Of a DNA stretch of 64,000 nucleotides, positions 44,322 through 53,815 are shown one piece after another (position 1 is the stretch's first letter; each line of letters starts with the position of its first letter). Below the pieces are notes generated by a model that was not told where the DNA came from, did not search any database, and worked only from the letters and a program-made list of their open reading frames with translations. The position numbers and the translations under genes were made by a program. This DNA is from Halothece sp. PCC 7418 (GTDB taxonomy: Bacteria > Cyanobacteriota > Cyanobacteriia > Cyanobacteriales > Rubidibacteraceae), in assembly GCF_000317635.1 (NCBI RefSeq), contig NC_019779.1, forward strand, positions 806,001 to 870,000, read 5' to 3'.

Positions 44322-47300
44322 TCAGGTAGCACTGATATATTCCTGTAAGGCTTTCACATCCAATGATCCAGACTGCAGCGCCCGAATCGCAGCAACATTG
44401 GCTCTTGCACCCGCAATGGTTGTTACCATCGGAATTTTATACGCTAGGGCAGTACGGCGAATCAGTTGACCGTCCGTTTGCGCTTCTTGTCCAGTGGGGG
44501 TGTTAATAATCAGTTGAATCTTGCGGTTTTTAATGGCATCTAAGACATGAGGGCGACCTTGATGGAGTTTCAGAAGAAGTCCCACCTCTAATCCTTCTGC
44601 TTCTAACGCTGCTTTCGTGCCTTCCGTGGCAATAATATCAAAGCCTAACTCAATAAAGTCTTTCACCACTGGAATAACGAGTTGTTTATCGCGATTATTC
44701 GTAGAGACAAATACTGTTCCCGAAAGGGGTAAGCGTTGACCCGCTGCGAGTTCGGCTTTAGCAAAGGCTTTCCCAAACTCATAGTCAATGCCCATCACTT
44801 CCCCAGTGGAGCGCATTTCAGGACCTAAAATCACATCCGTCCCTGGGAATTTATCAAAGGGAAAAACAGCTTCTTTGACGGCGATATGGTCAGGACGCGG
44901 TTCTTCTGTAAAGTTGAGTTCGGCTAAGGTTTTCCCAGACATCACCAAAGAGGCAAGTTTTGCCAACGGAAAGCCCGTTGCTTTCGATACAAAGGGAACG
45001 GTACGGGAGGCGCGAGGATTGGCTTCTAGGATGTAAACCGTTTCGCCTTGTACTGCAAATTGAATGTTCATCAAGCCTACTACTTTGAGGGCGGTTGCCA
45101 GTTGTGCGGTAGCTTTGCGAATGGTAGCGAGAACCGTTTCACTTAAGGAAACATAAGGGAGAGAGCAAGCAGAGTCGCCCGAGTGAATCCCCGCTTGTTC
45201 AATATGTTCCATGATACCACCGATGACCACATTGCCTTCTTGATCCGCGATCGCGTCCACATCAACTTCGATCGCGTTTTCTAAGAATTTATCAATCAGA
45301 ATCGGGTGTTCGGGTTCTACCTGCACCGCAAAATTCATGTAATGTTCTAATTCTGCATCAGAATAGACAATTTCCATGGCGCGACCCCCGAGAACATAAG
45401 ACGGACGCACAACCACAGGATAGCCAATATTTCCTGCAATTACCAGTGCTTCATCATAACTCCGCGCCAGTCCATTCGGCGGTTGATCAATCACCAGTTG
45501 GCGCAAAATTTGCTCAAATCGTTCTCGATCTTCAGCAATATCAATGGAATCGGGAGACGTTCCCCAGATTTTCGTCGGAATCGTATCTTGATGGCGGTGG
45601 AGATATTCTTCCAGAGAAACCGCAAGTTTTAAGGGCGTTTGTCCGCCAAATTGAATAATAATTCCTCGGGGACGTTCCACCGCAATAATATTAAACACAT
45701 CTTCTCGCGTTAGCGGTTCAAAATAAAGCCGATCGCTGGTGTCATAATCGGTAGAAACGGTTTCGGGGTTAGAATTGACCATAATCGTCTCATACCCCGC
45801 ATCTCCCAGCGAGAAAGACGCATGACAGCAGCAATAGTCAAATTCAATCCCTTGTCCAATGCGGTTCGGTCCTCCCCCTAAAATCATTACTTTTGGCTTC
45901 TCAGAGGGGATCACTTCCGTCTCGCCCACTTCATAGGTGGAATAGTAATAGGGCGTAAAGGCTTCAAATTCTGCTGCACAGGTATCCACCATTTTATACA
46001 CGGGGAAGACATTTAATTCTCGGCGTTTGTCTGCTACTGCTGCTTCTGTAGTCTGGGTGGCAAAAGCAATTTGTGGGTCACTGAAGCCTAACTGTTTAAT
46101 TTCCCGCATTTGTTCGGCGGTGATTTGGTCTAACGGCGTTGCTTTCAAAAATTTCTCACCCGCAATAATCCGTTCCATATTCGTTAAAAACCAAGGATCA
46201 ATGCTGGTTAACTGATGAATCTCTTCTACAGTCATCCCGAGGTGGAAGGCGTGATGAACCGCAAAAATGCGTTCTGGGGTTGCGGTGCGTAAACTGGCGC
46301 GAACTTGGGTAATAGAGGGTAACCCCCCTCGGGAGGTAAGGGGGGTACATCCCCACCCCATACGTCCTGTTTCCAGCGATCGCAGCGCCTTTTGGAACGA
46401 TTCACAGAAAGTGCGTCCGATTGCCATTGCTTCCCCCACAGACTTCATCTGTGTGGTTAAATTGGGGGTAGAACCAGGGAATTTCTCGAAGGTAAAGCGG
46501 GGAATCTTAGTCACCACATAATCAATGGTCGGTTCAAAGGAAGCGGGTGTTTTCTTGGTGATATCATTAGGAATTTCATCAAGGGTATAACCTACAGCTA
46601 ACTTGGCAGCAAACTTCGCGATCGGAAATCCAGTGGCTTTCGAGGCTAACGCCGAACTTCGCGAGACCCGGGGATTCATTTCAATGACGACCACTTCCCC
46701 ATCATCAGGGTTCACCGCAAACTGAATATTCGATCCGCCCGTTTCTACCCCAATTTCGCGGATAATCTTCTTAGAATAATCCCGCAGCCGTTGATATTCT
46801 TTATCGGTTAACGTTTGCGCTGGTGCAACCGTAATCGAGTCGCCCGTATGAACTCCCATGGGATCAAGGTTCTCGATCGAGCAGATAATGACCACATTAT
46901 CCGCTAAATCCCGCATGACTTCTAATTCGTATTCTTTCCAGCCGAGTAAGGAGCGTTCAATGAGGATTTGGGAAACGGGACTGGCATCGAGTCCTAACTG
47001 GGCTTTTTCTTCAAATTCTTCTTGATTGTAAGCAATTCCGCCCCCACTTCCCCCGAGGGTGTAAGCGGGACGGATAATAATGGGATAACTGCCAATTTCT
47101 TGTTGGGCGATGATCTTCGCTTCTTCAAGACTACTGGCAATTCCCGACGGACAAACGGGAATATCAATCCGCGCCATCGCCTCCTTAAACAGCAAGCGAT
47201 CTTCTGCCATTTCAATTGCAGGGAGTTTCGCGCCAATTAAATCCACATTATAGGCTTCTAAAACCCCAGCATTGGCTAAATCCACCGCCACATTTAACGC

Positions 47301-47582
47301 CGTTTGTCCGCCCATCGTGGGAAGCAACGCATCAGGACGTTCTTTGGCGATAATTTTCTCGACGATTTCTGGCGTGAGGGGTTCAATATAAGTTCGTTCC
47401 GTCGTCTCGGGATCGGTCATAATCGTCGCAGGGTTTGAGTTGACCAACACCACATCATAGCCTTCTTCCCGTAGGGCTTTACAGGCTTGCGTCCCAGAAT
47501 AGTCGAATTCGCAGGCTTGTCCAATGATAATGGGGCCAGCACCCAGGACTAGAATTTTTTTGAGATCGGTACGACGGGGCAT
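44322..47582 (-). CDS. carB: carbamoyl-phosphate synthase large subunit
   Basis: A 1086-aa enzyme that, with CarA, makes carbamoyl phosphate for pyrimidines and arginine. It has the internal duplication of two ATP-grasp halves. The first half starts [24 protein letters not shown] and has [10 protein letters not shown]. The second starts [24 protein letters not shown] and has [17 protein letters not shown]. The C-terminal allosteric MGS-like domain (about 940-1080) ends in [13 protein letters not shown]. The ATG starts directly at [10 protein letters not shown]. Around residue 410-420 it carries a short extra segment ([13 protein letters not shown]) encoded by a C/G-run palindrome (separate entry). 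Confidence 0.97.
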   Translation of the reverse strand: MPRRTDLKKILVLGAGPIIIGQACEFDYSGTQACKALREEGYDVVLVNSNPATIMTDPETTERTYIEPLTPEIVEKIIAKERPDALLPTMGGQTALNVAVDLANAGVLEAYNVDLIGAKLPAIEMAEDRLLFKEAMARIDIPVCPSGIASSLEEAKIIAQQEIGSYPIIIRPAYTLGGSGGGIAYNQEEFEEKAQLGLDASPVSQILIERSLLGWKEYELEVMRDLADNVVIICSIENLDPMGVHTGDSITVAPAQTLTDKEYQRLRDYSKKIIREIGVETGGSNIQFAVNPDDGEVVVIEMNPRVSRSSALASKATGFPIAKFAAKLAVGYTLDEIPNDITKKTPASFEPTIDYVVTKIPRFTFEKFPGSTPNLTTQMKSVGEAMAIGRTFCESFQKALRSLETGRMGWGCTPLTSRGGLPSITQVRASLRTATPERIFAVHHAFHLGMTVEEIHQLTSIDPWFLTNMERIIAGEKFLKATPLDQITAEQMREIKQLGFSDPQIAFATQTTEAAVADKRRELNVFPVYKMVDTCAAEFEAFTPYYYSTYEVGETEVIPSEKPKVMILGGGPNRIGQGIEFDYCCCHASFSLGDAGYETIMVNSNPETVSTDYDTSDRLYFEPLTREDVFNIIAVERPRGIIIQFGGQTPLKLAVSLEEYLHRHQDTIPTKIWGTSPDSIDIAEDRERFEQILRQLVIDQPPNGLARSYDEALVIAGNIGYPVVVRPSYVLGGRAMEIVYSDAELEHYMNFAVQVEPEHPILIDKFLENAIEVDVDAIADQEGNVVIGGIMEHIEQAGIHSGDSACSLPYVSLSETVLATIRKATAQLATALKVVGLMNIQFAVQGETVYILEANPRASRTVPFVSKATGFPLAKLASLVMSGKTLAELNFTEEPRPDHIAVKEAVFPFDKFPGTDVILGPEMRSTGEVMGIDYEFGKAFAKAELAAGQRLPLSGTVFVSTNNRDKQLVIPVVKDFIELGFDIIATEGTKAALEAEGLEVGLLLKLHQGRPHVLDAIKNRKIQLIINTPTGQEAQTDGQLIRRTALAYKIPMVTTIAGARANVAAIRALQSGSLDVKALQEYISAT
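46318..46362. repeat. C/G-run palindrome inside carB
   Basis: On the + strand CCCCCC and GGGGGG flank an 11-nt loop, followed by ACATCCCCACCCC. It codes in frame for TPLTSRGG in CarB, about three residues longer than I expect between the conserved flanking motifs. The C6/G6 arms resemble those of the intergenic palindrome at 13.8 kb. Confidence 0.45.
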
Positions 47583-47661
47583 ATTTTTTTTCGCGCCTAG
47601 AACACAGTTGGAATCGAGACTATTTTATAGCACAACTGTGGTTCTTGAATAAATCCGAGCT

Positions 47662-48606
47662 TCATCTTGTCTCATCCATTTCTTCTTCATCCCATTCCTC
47701 ATCAAGGGGAGTGGTGGTAATACGCATTGAGTGACGAGTGGGGGTAATATGAGACCCAAATTTACGGGCATAAACTTCTGTAAATTCTGCACCGAGAAAG
47801 AGAATTTGTGCGGAGTAATAAATCCAGGCCAACAAGACAATCAAAGAGCCAGCAGCGCCATAGGTTGAGGCAAAACTGGTTTTTCCGAGATACCATCCCA
47901 GCAGCGATCGACCAATGGCAAATAAAATCGAAGTAATGACTGCTCCAATCCAAACATCACTCCAAGCAACTTTTGCATCGGGAAGAAACTTGAAAACTAA
48001 GGCAAAAAATAAAGTCACTAGACCGAAGGTAACCGCAAAAGACAGAAATTGCCATAAAAAGGGAAATCCTGGTAATAATTCCAATTGACTTAAAGCAGAA
48101 ATAGCAGCACTCAGGAGCAGGGAAAGGATAACAAATAATCCTAAGCCTAGAACCATGGCAAAGGATAAAATCCGTTTGCTGATAAACTGTTTGACGACTC
48201 GTCCTGGTCGCGGTTGCACACTCCAAATCGTATTGAGGGCATCTTGTAATTGGGCAAATACCCCAGAAGCACCAAATAAAAGAATGGCAATACTAATTAA
48301 AGAGGCAATGTTACTTAAATCGGGTCGGCTGGCATTACTAATTGCTTTTTCAATCACACTCGCTGCATCTTGACCGACAAAACCGCTAATCCGCGCTACG
48401 ATTTCACCGCGAGCAGCATCTTCCCCAAAAATCGCCCCCGCAATGGCAATGGCAATGATTAGCAACGGCGCTAGGGAAAAAACCATGTAGTAGGCTAAAG
48501 CAGCAGCTAAACGTGGGACTTTATGCTCTAACCACTGACTAAAGGTTTCTTTAAGCAGAGCAATTAAGCCCTTAAGTTTTTTCATGGTTCTTTTTTTCGA
48601 TGACAT
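47662..48606 (-). CDS. YihY/virulence factor BrkB family membrane protein
   Basis: A 314-aa inner-membrane protein with six hydrophobic segments (about 35-65, 95-120, 140-170, 180-205, 210-235, 245-275). Family blocks: LKETFSQWLEHKVPRLAAALAYYMVFSLAPLLIIAIA, LLFGASGVFAQLQDALNTIW, GAAGSLIVLLAWIYYSAQILFLGAEF. Once misnamed RNase BN, the family is now regarded as membrane proteins of unclear transport function. The tail is acidic (EEWDEEEMDE). It is divergent from the ndhP-like gene, 54 bp apart. Confidence 0.87.
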   Translation of the reverse strand: MSSKKRTMKKLKGLIALLKETFSQWLEHKVPRLAAALAYYMVFSLAPLLIIAIAIAGAIFGEDAARGEIVARISGFVGQDAASVIEKAISNASRPDLSNIASLISIAILLFGASGVFAQLQDALNTIWSVQPRPGRVVKQFISKRILSFAMVLGLGLFVILSLLLSAAISALSQLELLPGFPFLWQFLSFAVTFGLVTLFFALVFKFLPDAKVAWSDVWIGAVITSILFAIGRSLLGWYLGKTSFASTYGAAGSLIVLLAWIYYSAQILFLGAEFTEVYARKFGSHITPTRHSMRITTTPLDEEWDEEEMDETR

Positions 48607-48660
48607 TGGCTCAAGATATAATGATCCCCAAAGTAAAGGAAACGAGACCTAGTATTAAAT

Positions 48661-48783
48661 ATGGATGTCAAATTAATTTTATTGGTTCTATCAGGATTAT
48701 TTATTGTTTCTTGTCTGTTTTTCGGGACAAAAAACGGCTTTTATGATTCTGAAGACTATCATGGTAACGGCTCTGCACACTAA
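48661..48783 (+). CDS. ndhP: small single-helix membrane protein, probable NDH-1 subunit P
   Basis: A 40-aa protein: MDVKLILLVLSGLFIVSCLFFG forms one transmembrane helix, followed by the soluble tail TKNGFYDSEDYHGNGSAH. Length, single helix and the NGFYD...YHGNGSAH tail fit my recollection of cyanobacterial NdhP (the Sml0013 type), which holds the ferredoxin-accepting NDH-1L complex together. The match is from memory of a very short sequence, so the name is moderately sure; that it is a real gene is much surer. It lies alone, 24 bp before the MBL-fold gene. Confidence 0.6.
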   Translation: MDVKLILLVLSGLFIVSCLFFGTKNGFYDSEDYHGNGSAH

Positions 48784-48807
48784 AAATTCGTGCTGGGGTA
48801 GAAATGA

Positions 48808-50451
48808 ATGATGAGGAACGCGCCTTCTCCAATTCCTAATGATCACGGTTGCTTGTTTTGCTATCCTTATGCGGTTGGTCATGAGGGGGAAGGCGTTTGT
48901 TTTTTGTTGCAGTTGGGAGACCATCGTTTACTCTTAGATTGTGGGGTGGCTGATGTTAAGGAATTAACAACATCTGAGGGTAATTTACCGCCCATTGATT
49001 TCATTTTATGTAGTCATGCCCACAGCGATCATGCGCGGGGTTTGTTGAGTCTGCATCGCGCTTTTCCTGATCTCCCTGTTTATGCTAGTGAAGTCACGGT
49101 TCAACTCTTGCCTCTCAACTGGTTAGAAGAAAAAGATGTTCCTCCCTTAGCTCATGCTCTTCCCACGCGATCGCGCATTGCTTTAGCGGATGATTTAACC
49201 GTAGAACTCTATCCAGCTGGTCATTTACCAGGGGCTTGCGCGATCGCGCTCACTTATACCACCCCTCAACGCCGTCATCGCATCCTCTACACTGGCGATT
49301 TTTTCCTCTCCAATTCTCGCTTAGCAGAAGGCTTATCCATTGAAGAACTGCGGGGCTTCTCTCCCGATATTCTGATTATAGAAGGCAGCTATGGCACGGC
49401 ACGGCATCCCCATCGCCGTCAGCAGGAAAATCAGTTGATGGCGCGGTTGAGTGAGACCTTAGCAGCTGGAAATAATCTTGTTTTACCAGTACCGTATTTT
49501 GGTTTAGCCCAAGAAATCTTAGTCTTGCTGCGATCGCATCATCAGTTTACTGGGCGCGATCTTGATATCTGGGTTGATCCGATGATTACTCAAGCCTGTA
49601 GTGCCTATCTTGAGATTCTGCCTCATCTTCCCGACTCCATTCAAAATTTTGCCAAACATCAACCTCTCTTCTGGGATGAACGGGTGCGCCCTCGGGTGCG
49701 TCCTTTGACCGCTCGCAGCGATATCACTGATTCTCCCACTATTCTTCTCGTTGAAGAAAACTCAGACTGGACACAACTGATTCCTGAAACGGATCAGCAA
49801 TGGGTTGTTTTCCAACCTGAAGATCCCGCTCCCCCAGAGATCAATCGTCAAGATCTGCCTTGGCACAGTGAAACTTATCTTCTTGCCCAACATAGCGATG
49901 GTTTAGGAACAACGCAACTGATTCATAACCTCCGTCCGCAGCACGTCATCTTTGTTCACGGACCGAAAAATTACTTGGTTGATTTAACAGGACTCGAAGA
50001 ACTTCAACATCGCTATCATCTGCATCTCCCGCAAGCGAAAACAGAAGTTGAACTTCATATTGGCGATGAATTTATTCAACCAGCAGCCCCACCAGAAACC
50101 AGCTACGAGGGAGAAGTGACAGAAGAAGAAAAAGTAGTCAATATTCAACTTCCCAGTAGTATTGTTAATGATCCGCGATGGCACAATTTTGCGGATACAG
50201 GATTATTGAAAGCCCGTTGGCAAGGAGAAGAACTGGTTCTCAGAGGCTTATCACAGAAGGAGATTCTTCGCCAAACCAGTGACGAAAAACTCCCTCGTGA
50301 AATCGCAAGTTGTGGCAACTGTCGATATCGGCAAGGTCAACATTGTCGGAATCCAGCATCCCCCCTTTATGGCTTTCAAGTGACACCAGAGGGGTATTGT
50401 CCGCTGTTTGAGCCTTTACCGAACAATTCAGACAATGAGCAGACAGAGTGA
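48808..50451 (+). CDS. MBL-fold (beta-CASP-like) metallohydrolase with C-terminal four-cysteine module
   Basis: A 547-aa protein. The first 200 residues are a metallo-beta-lactamase fold with HAHSDHARG (HxHxDH), AGHLPGACA and YTGDFFLS, and the following part (PDILIIEGSYG; NLVLPVPYFGLAQEIL; HVIFVHGPKNY) matches CPSF/RNase J-like beta-CASP enzymes that act on RNA or DNA. The last roughly 45 residues contain SCGNCRYRQGQHCRNPASPLYGF and EGYCPLFEP: four cysteines spaced like a metal or Fe-S site, which I do not know from standard RNase J. The start MMRNAPSP is the first ATG; the core begins at YAVGHEGEGVCFLL. Confidence 0.8.
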   Translation: MMRNAPSPIPNDHGCLFCYPYAVGHEGEGVCFLLQLGDHRLLLDCGVADVKELTTSEGNLPPIDFILCSHAHSDHARGLLSLHRAFPDLPVYASEVTVQLLPLNWLEEKDVPPLAHALPTRSRIALADDLTVELYPAGHLPGACAIALTYTTPQRRHRILYTGDFFLSNSRLAEGLSIEELRGFSPDILIIEGSYGTARHPHRRQQENQLMARLSETLAAGNNLVLPVPYFGLAQEILVLLRSHHQFTGRDLDIWVDPMITQACSAYLEILPHLPDSIQNFAKHQPLFWDERVRPRVRPLTARSDITDSPTILLVEENSDWTQLIPETDQQWVVFQPEDPAPPEINRQDLPWHSETYLLAQHSDGLGTTQLIHNLRPQHVIFVHGPKNYLVDLTGLEELQHRYHLHLPQAKTEVELHIGDEFIQPAAPPETSYEGEVTEEEKVVNIQLPSSIVNDPRWHNFADTGLLKARWQGEELVLRGLSQKEILRQTSDEKLPREIASCGNCRYRQGQHCRNPASPLYGFQVTPEGYCPLFEPLPNNSDNEQTE

Positions 50452-50452
50452 C

Positions 50453-50764
50453 TTATTCTTGAGGATGATCGGGATGATGGGGATAGATTTGTTCGGCTTC
50501 AGGACATTCGTCAGATACTAAGGGATCAATGTTTGTCCGAGTCACTGAAGCCAGTTGGTGGGTAATGGAAGCAATACTTTCTAAACGAATAATCTCTTCC
50601 CAAGAACTAATCTCCTCATCCTCTTCCACTTCGTAACGCACCGTTACTAAATCACCTTCTAAGCTAACGATTCGTGCATCTTCGATCCAGCGTTGCTGAT
50701 CCCGCAAGAAAATGCAGACTTCACGACCTTCGTTACAAAATTGATTAATCTTGCGGTGTAGCAT
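50453..50764 (-). CDS. DUF6679-like cyanobacterial protein
   Basis: A 103-aa acidic soluble protein. The core MLHRKINQFCNEGREVCIFLRDQQRWIEDARIVSLEGDLVTVRYEVEEDEEISSWEEIIRLESI suggests an Sm/SH3-like barrel. It is conserved in cyanobacteria without known function. I start at the ATG six bases after AGGAG; an upstream in-frame ATG would add 15 residues but has no such site. It is convergent with the MBL-fold gene, 1 bp apart. Confidence 0.7.
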   Translation of the reverse strand: MLHRKINQFCNEGREVCIFLRDQQRWIEDARIVSLEGDLVTVRYEVEEDEEISSWEEIIRLESIASITHQLASVTRTNIDPLVSDECPEAEQIYPHHPDHPQE

Positions 50765-50938
50765 CGTCATCTCCTGAGCCAATGATGGGTGTCTAGTGTT
50801 ATTGATCAAGATATCTTACAGACTAATTGAATGGCTTAAATCTGGTTCTATTTTGACATATCAAGTTAGCAAAATTTTTAAGGAAGATCAAATTAGTGGT
50901 TTTCCGATTAAATTTTAAGATGAATTCAAGATTTAAAC

Positions 50939-50966
50939 CCCACTTGCAAGAAACAAGCGGGGAACA
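50939..50966 (-). terminator. hairpin after the DUF4278 gene
   Basis: Arms CCCCGCTTG/CAAGTGGGG (one mismatch) with a short loop, followed on the minus strand by TTTAAAT. It lies about 37 bp after the DUF4278 stop and probably ends that transcript. Confidence 0.55.
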
Positions 50967-51002
50967 AACTGCTATTAATGATTAAAGAACGGCTTCCAAG
51001 TG

Positions 51003-51344
51003 CTATTTCAGACCAATTTCAGCATTAGCCCGAGTAAGCATTGATTTTTGTCGTTTTTTGAAGTTCAGGACTTGGTTCCGCATCAGATTGCGGGCTTTCG
51101 CTTCAGTGGAGATGGAAGTGCTGTCAGGTTTAACTGATGTATCGGGGACTTCCGCACCTTGTGGATGAACTTGATAAGTAACACCCCGATAAGTGAGGTT
51201 TGCACGCGGTTGAAGGTGGAGTTGTTTTTTTAAGCCGTGAAAGCGCCAGTCTAAGCCACGATATTTTCCAGCAACTTGACCTTCTGTCGTTTCAATGACG
51301 GGAGTATTATTGTCGTATTGGACACCGCGATATGTTAATTTCAT
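51003..51344 (-). CDS. DUF4278 domain-containing protein
   Basis: A 113-aa basic protein. The DUF4278 motif MKLTYRGVQYDNNTP occurs at the N-terminus and a second, similar unit (ANLTYRGVTYQVHP) about 48 residues later, so it is a short internal duplication. The tail is basic (RNLMRNQVLNFKKRQKSML). The family is widespread in cyanobacteria; its role is unknown. An AAAGG-poor leader of about 100 bp upstream carries a 7-bp hairpin (CTCTCTA/TAGAGAG). Confidence 0.8.
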   Translation of the reverse strand: MKLTYRGVQYDNNTPVIETTEGQVAGKYRGLDWRFHGLKKQLHLQPRANLTYRGVTYQVHPQGAEVPDTSVKPDSTSISTEAKARNLMRNQVLNFKKRQKSMLTRANAEIGLK

Positions 51345-51786
51345 GGATTCGCCTCCGAGATTTCTGTTGTGATCGTTTGAGGCGCGTTCCTTCGGGGAGT
51401 TCCCTACTTCCGTCTCTCTAGAAGATTTCCGTTAGAGAGATGAACGATTTCTTTGATTTCTGTATCTATTGTTACAGTTTGCAGAAAAATTTGTCAAGTC
51501 TTCCCCTTCTTCTGAAGCTGATCTGTAATCTTTCTTTAAACCTCCCATTCTTAAGCAATCTGGACAGGGTTTAAGATAAAATATGATCTGCTTTTTCTTA
51601 AGGTCCCTCAATCGTCAGCACCTCTTCTTCAGCGCGACCTGAACTGGTCGGTTGAAGGCGAAGCGAACTTTACTCGGTGTAGCGAAGTATCCCGTTATTG
51701 GGAATTGGAGAAGAAACTACACCTCTTTCTTCTTTACTCAAATACTAATGTCGTCTTCGACAGGGTTTCAGACCCTTTATTTAATG
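51345..51786. other. intergenic region upstream of dnaN
   Basis: About 440 bp between the divergent DUF4278 and dnaN genes. It holds a hairpin CTCTCTA/TAGAGAG near 51413-51438 and AT-rich stretches suited to promoters. The frame upstream of dnaN remains open back to 51652, but that extension is not part of the sliding clamp. I found no DnaA-box cluster (TTATCCACA or TTTTCCACA), so no origin is called. Confidence 0.5.
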
Positions 51787-52935
51787 ATGAAACTTGTTTG
51801 CAGCCAGAGCGATCTCAAAACCAATCTCTCCCTTGTTAGTCGAGCAGTTCCCTCGCGCCCCACTCATCCCGTTTTAGGTAATGTTCTTTTTCAAACGAAT
51901 GCGGAAACACAACGCATTACCCTAACTGCATTTGACCTAAGTTTAGGACTACAAACGAGTTTTCCCGCCCAAGTGAGTGAAAATCATACCTTTACCCTTC
52001 CCGCTAAACTCCTCAATGATATTGTGACTCGTCTTCCGGAAGGAGAAATCACCCTCTTAGGAATGGAAGATGAGGAAGGAGAAGATGATTTTAGTGCAAC
52101 TCTCATTTCCGCTTCTGGACGCTTTCGATTGCGTGGGATGACTCCAGAAGAATACCCGAACTTACCAGAAATTACAGACGGAGAAGCCTTACAAGTTCCC
52201 GTAGCAGCTTTAGCAGATGGTTTAAGTTCCACGCTGTTTGCAGCAAGTACCGAGGAAGCCAAACAAGTGCTCACGGGCGTGCATTTAACCCGCCAAGAAG
52301 ATAGTTTAGAATTTGCTGCAACGGATGGACATCGTTTAGCGGTTCTGGATGCGACCACAGAAGGGATTGCAGGAGCAACAGAAGGTTTTGCTGTTACCAT
52401 TCCCGCTCGGGCGCTGCGAGAGTTAGAGCGAATGGTCAAAATGCAAAAAGAAGAGGCGGTGGTGAGCTTGCGTTGTGACGATGTGCAAGTTGCTTTTGAA
52501 TTAGACTCCCAACGCCTAACCAGTCGTAAACTGGACGGATCTTATCCCGCTTATGACCAACTCATCCCGAAACAGTTTTCTAAACAAGTCACTTTAGAAA
52601 GGAAACGTTTATTAAATAGTTTGGAGTTAGTGGCTGTTTTAGCTGACCAGAAAAATAATGTGGTTAAATTCAGCATTGATAGTGAAAATCAACAGTTATC
52701 TCTCTCGGTGGATGCACAAGAAGTGGGGAGTGCTCAAGAGTCCATTCCTGCTCAAATTACAGGAGACAGTATCGACATTGCATTTAATGTCAAATATCTA
52801 ATGGATGGACTAAAAGCCTTTAAGGGGAATGAGATTCAAATGCAACTCAATGAAGCAACACAACCCATTATTTTTAGTCCATTAGGAGAGTTGAAAATGA
52901 CTTACTTGGTGATGCCAGTCCAGTTGCGGGATTAA
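51787..52935 (+). CDS. dnaN: DNA polymerase III subunit beta (sliding clamp)
   Basis: A 382-aa ring-forming clamp that tethers the replicative polymerase to DNA. The three structurally similar domains are evident: MKLVCSQSDLKTNLSLVSRAVPSRPTHPVLGNVLF; LTGVHLTRQEDSLEFAATDGHRLAVLD; and the C-terminal third, ending in YLVMPVQLRD, the usual clamp C-terminus. The start is placed at the second of two adjacent ATGs. An extension upstream to 51652 is in frame but unrelated to the family. No dnaA is next to it. Confidence 0.96.
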   Translation: MKLVCSQSDLKTNLSLVSRAVPSRPTHPVLGNVLFQTNAETQRITLTAFDLSLGLQTSFPAQVSENHTFTLPAKLLNDIVTRLPEGEITLLGMEDEEGEDDFSATLISASGRFRLRGMTPEEYPNLPEITDGEALQVPVAALADGLSSTLFAASTEEAKQVLTGVHLTRQEDSLEFAATDGHRLAVLDATTEGIAGATEGFAVTIPARALRELERMVKMQKEEAVVSLRCDDVQVAFELDSQRLTSRKLDGSYPAYDQLIPKQFSKQVTLERKRLLNSLELVAVLADQKNNVVKFSIDSENQQLSLSVDAQEVGSAQESIPAQITGDSIDIAFNVKYLMDGLKAFKGNEIQMQLNEATQPIIFSPLGELKMTYLVMPVQLRD

Positions 52936-52949
52936 TTAATTGAAGCAGG

Positions 52950-53351
52950 CTATCCCATCAACAAAACATTATCAATCACATGAATCACACCATTATCGGC
53001 TTCGATATCAGGTGCAGTCACTGTGGCGTTTTTAACTTCAAAGCCATCGCTACAATCAATGGATATGGGCGATCCTTCTATAGAGTTGACCATGCCTAAA
53101 TCAGCGAGTTCACTCTGATGATAGCGACCAGATAAAACATGATAGGTTAGGATGCGAGCAAGTTGCGGTGGATTTTGAACGAGGGTTTGAATCGTGCCTG
53201 GGGGTAATTTTGCAAATGCGTCATCTGTTGGCGCAAAGACAGTAAAGGGCCCTTCACTGGCAAGGGTATCCACTAAATCCGCAGCTTTCACGGCTTGTAC
53301 TAAGGTTTGAAAGGAGTCATTTTCAACGGCAATATCGACGATTGTTGGCAT
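52950..53351 (-). CDS. fasciclin (FAS1) domain protein
   Basis: A 133-aa protein that is a single FAS1 domain: [30 protein letters not shown], the H1 box [20 protein letters not shown], the YHVLSG segment and the H2-like [12 protein letters not shown] at the end. There is no signal peptide, so this copy may be cytoplasmic or exported by another route. FAS1 domains mediate adhesion. It is convergent with dnaN. Confidence 0.92.
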   Translation of the reverse strand: MPTIVDIAVENDSFQTLVQAVKAADLVDTLASEGPFTVFAPTDDAFAKLPPGTIQTLVQNPPQLARILTYHVLSGRYHQSELADLGMVNSIEGSPISIDCSDGFEVKNATVTAPDIEADNGVIHVIDNVLLMG

Positions 53352-53497
53352 AGTTGATTCCCGAAGTAAAAGTCAATGATAATCAAATTTTGTATAGATT
53401 TATTCTTGATTTTAGAGCAACAGTGCTCAATTTTTTCTAAGTAAATTCTAATCGGTTGAATTAAAAATCCTCATCAATTTGGTTCATGCGACAACAG

Positions 53498-53697
53498 TCA
53501 AAGGTGAACGACTAACCCAGTTTGTGGAAAAGGCTTCTGTTTTTGCTCGTAAATATCCTCTAAAAGATAGATGACATCTTGGGCGTTATCAAGAGCTCCT
53601 TGATAGGAGTCTCCATGAGTACAAGGCTGCATCATGTCAAAGTCAGGTAGGCTAGCCACATAGCATTGATCCTCTGGTGACCACTCAAGATATCTCT
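53498..53697 (-). pseudogene. HicB-like antitoxin remnant, lacking a start
   Basis: The minus-strand frame encodes LEWSPEDQCYVASLPDFDMM, then QPCTHGDSYQGALDNAQDVIYLL, KQKPFPQTGLVVHL, stop: a HicB domain. Upstream in frame a TAG is reached before any ATG, GTG or TTG. The DNA is about 88% identical by eye to the broken hicB at 10.6 kb. There is no hicA beside it. Repeat copy A lies directly upstream (53709 on), so this remnant sits at the edge of the cassette island. Confidence 0.6.
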
Positions 53698-53708
53698 AGG
53701 AATACTCA

Positions 53709-53797
53709 CGCGATCGCGCTATCTGAATCGCGCACCATAGATAAATTACAATCGTACTAAAAACTGACTTAATCAAAGATCAGTTTGCATTCATAAG
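53709..53797 (+). repeat. island repeat, copy A
   Basis: CGCGATCGCGCTATCTGAAT, then the CACCATAGATAAATT block and a tail containing AATCGTACTAAAAACTGACT, which is shared with copy H (61.5 kb). It separates the hicB remnant from the methyltransferase-nuclease gene. The central GCAAAGACGG segment of other copies is missing. Confidence 0.8.
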
Positions 53798-53815
53798 TGA
53801 TTACCTAAATTGATA

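Noticed and set aside
51345-51786. Replication origin next to dnaN
   Set aside because: dnaN marks oriC in some cyanobacteria, but no cluster of DnaA boxes or AT-rich unwinding element is visible, and dnaA is absent.
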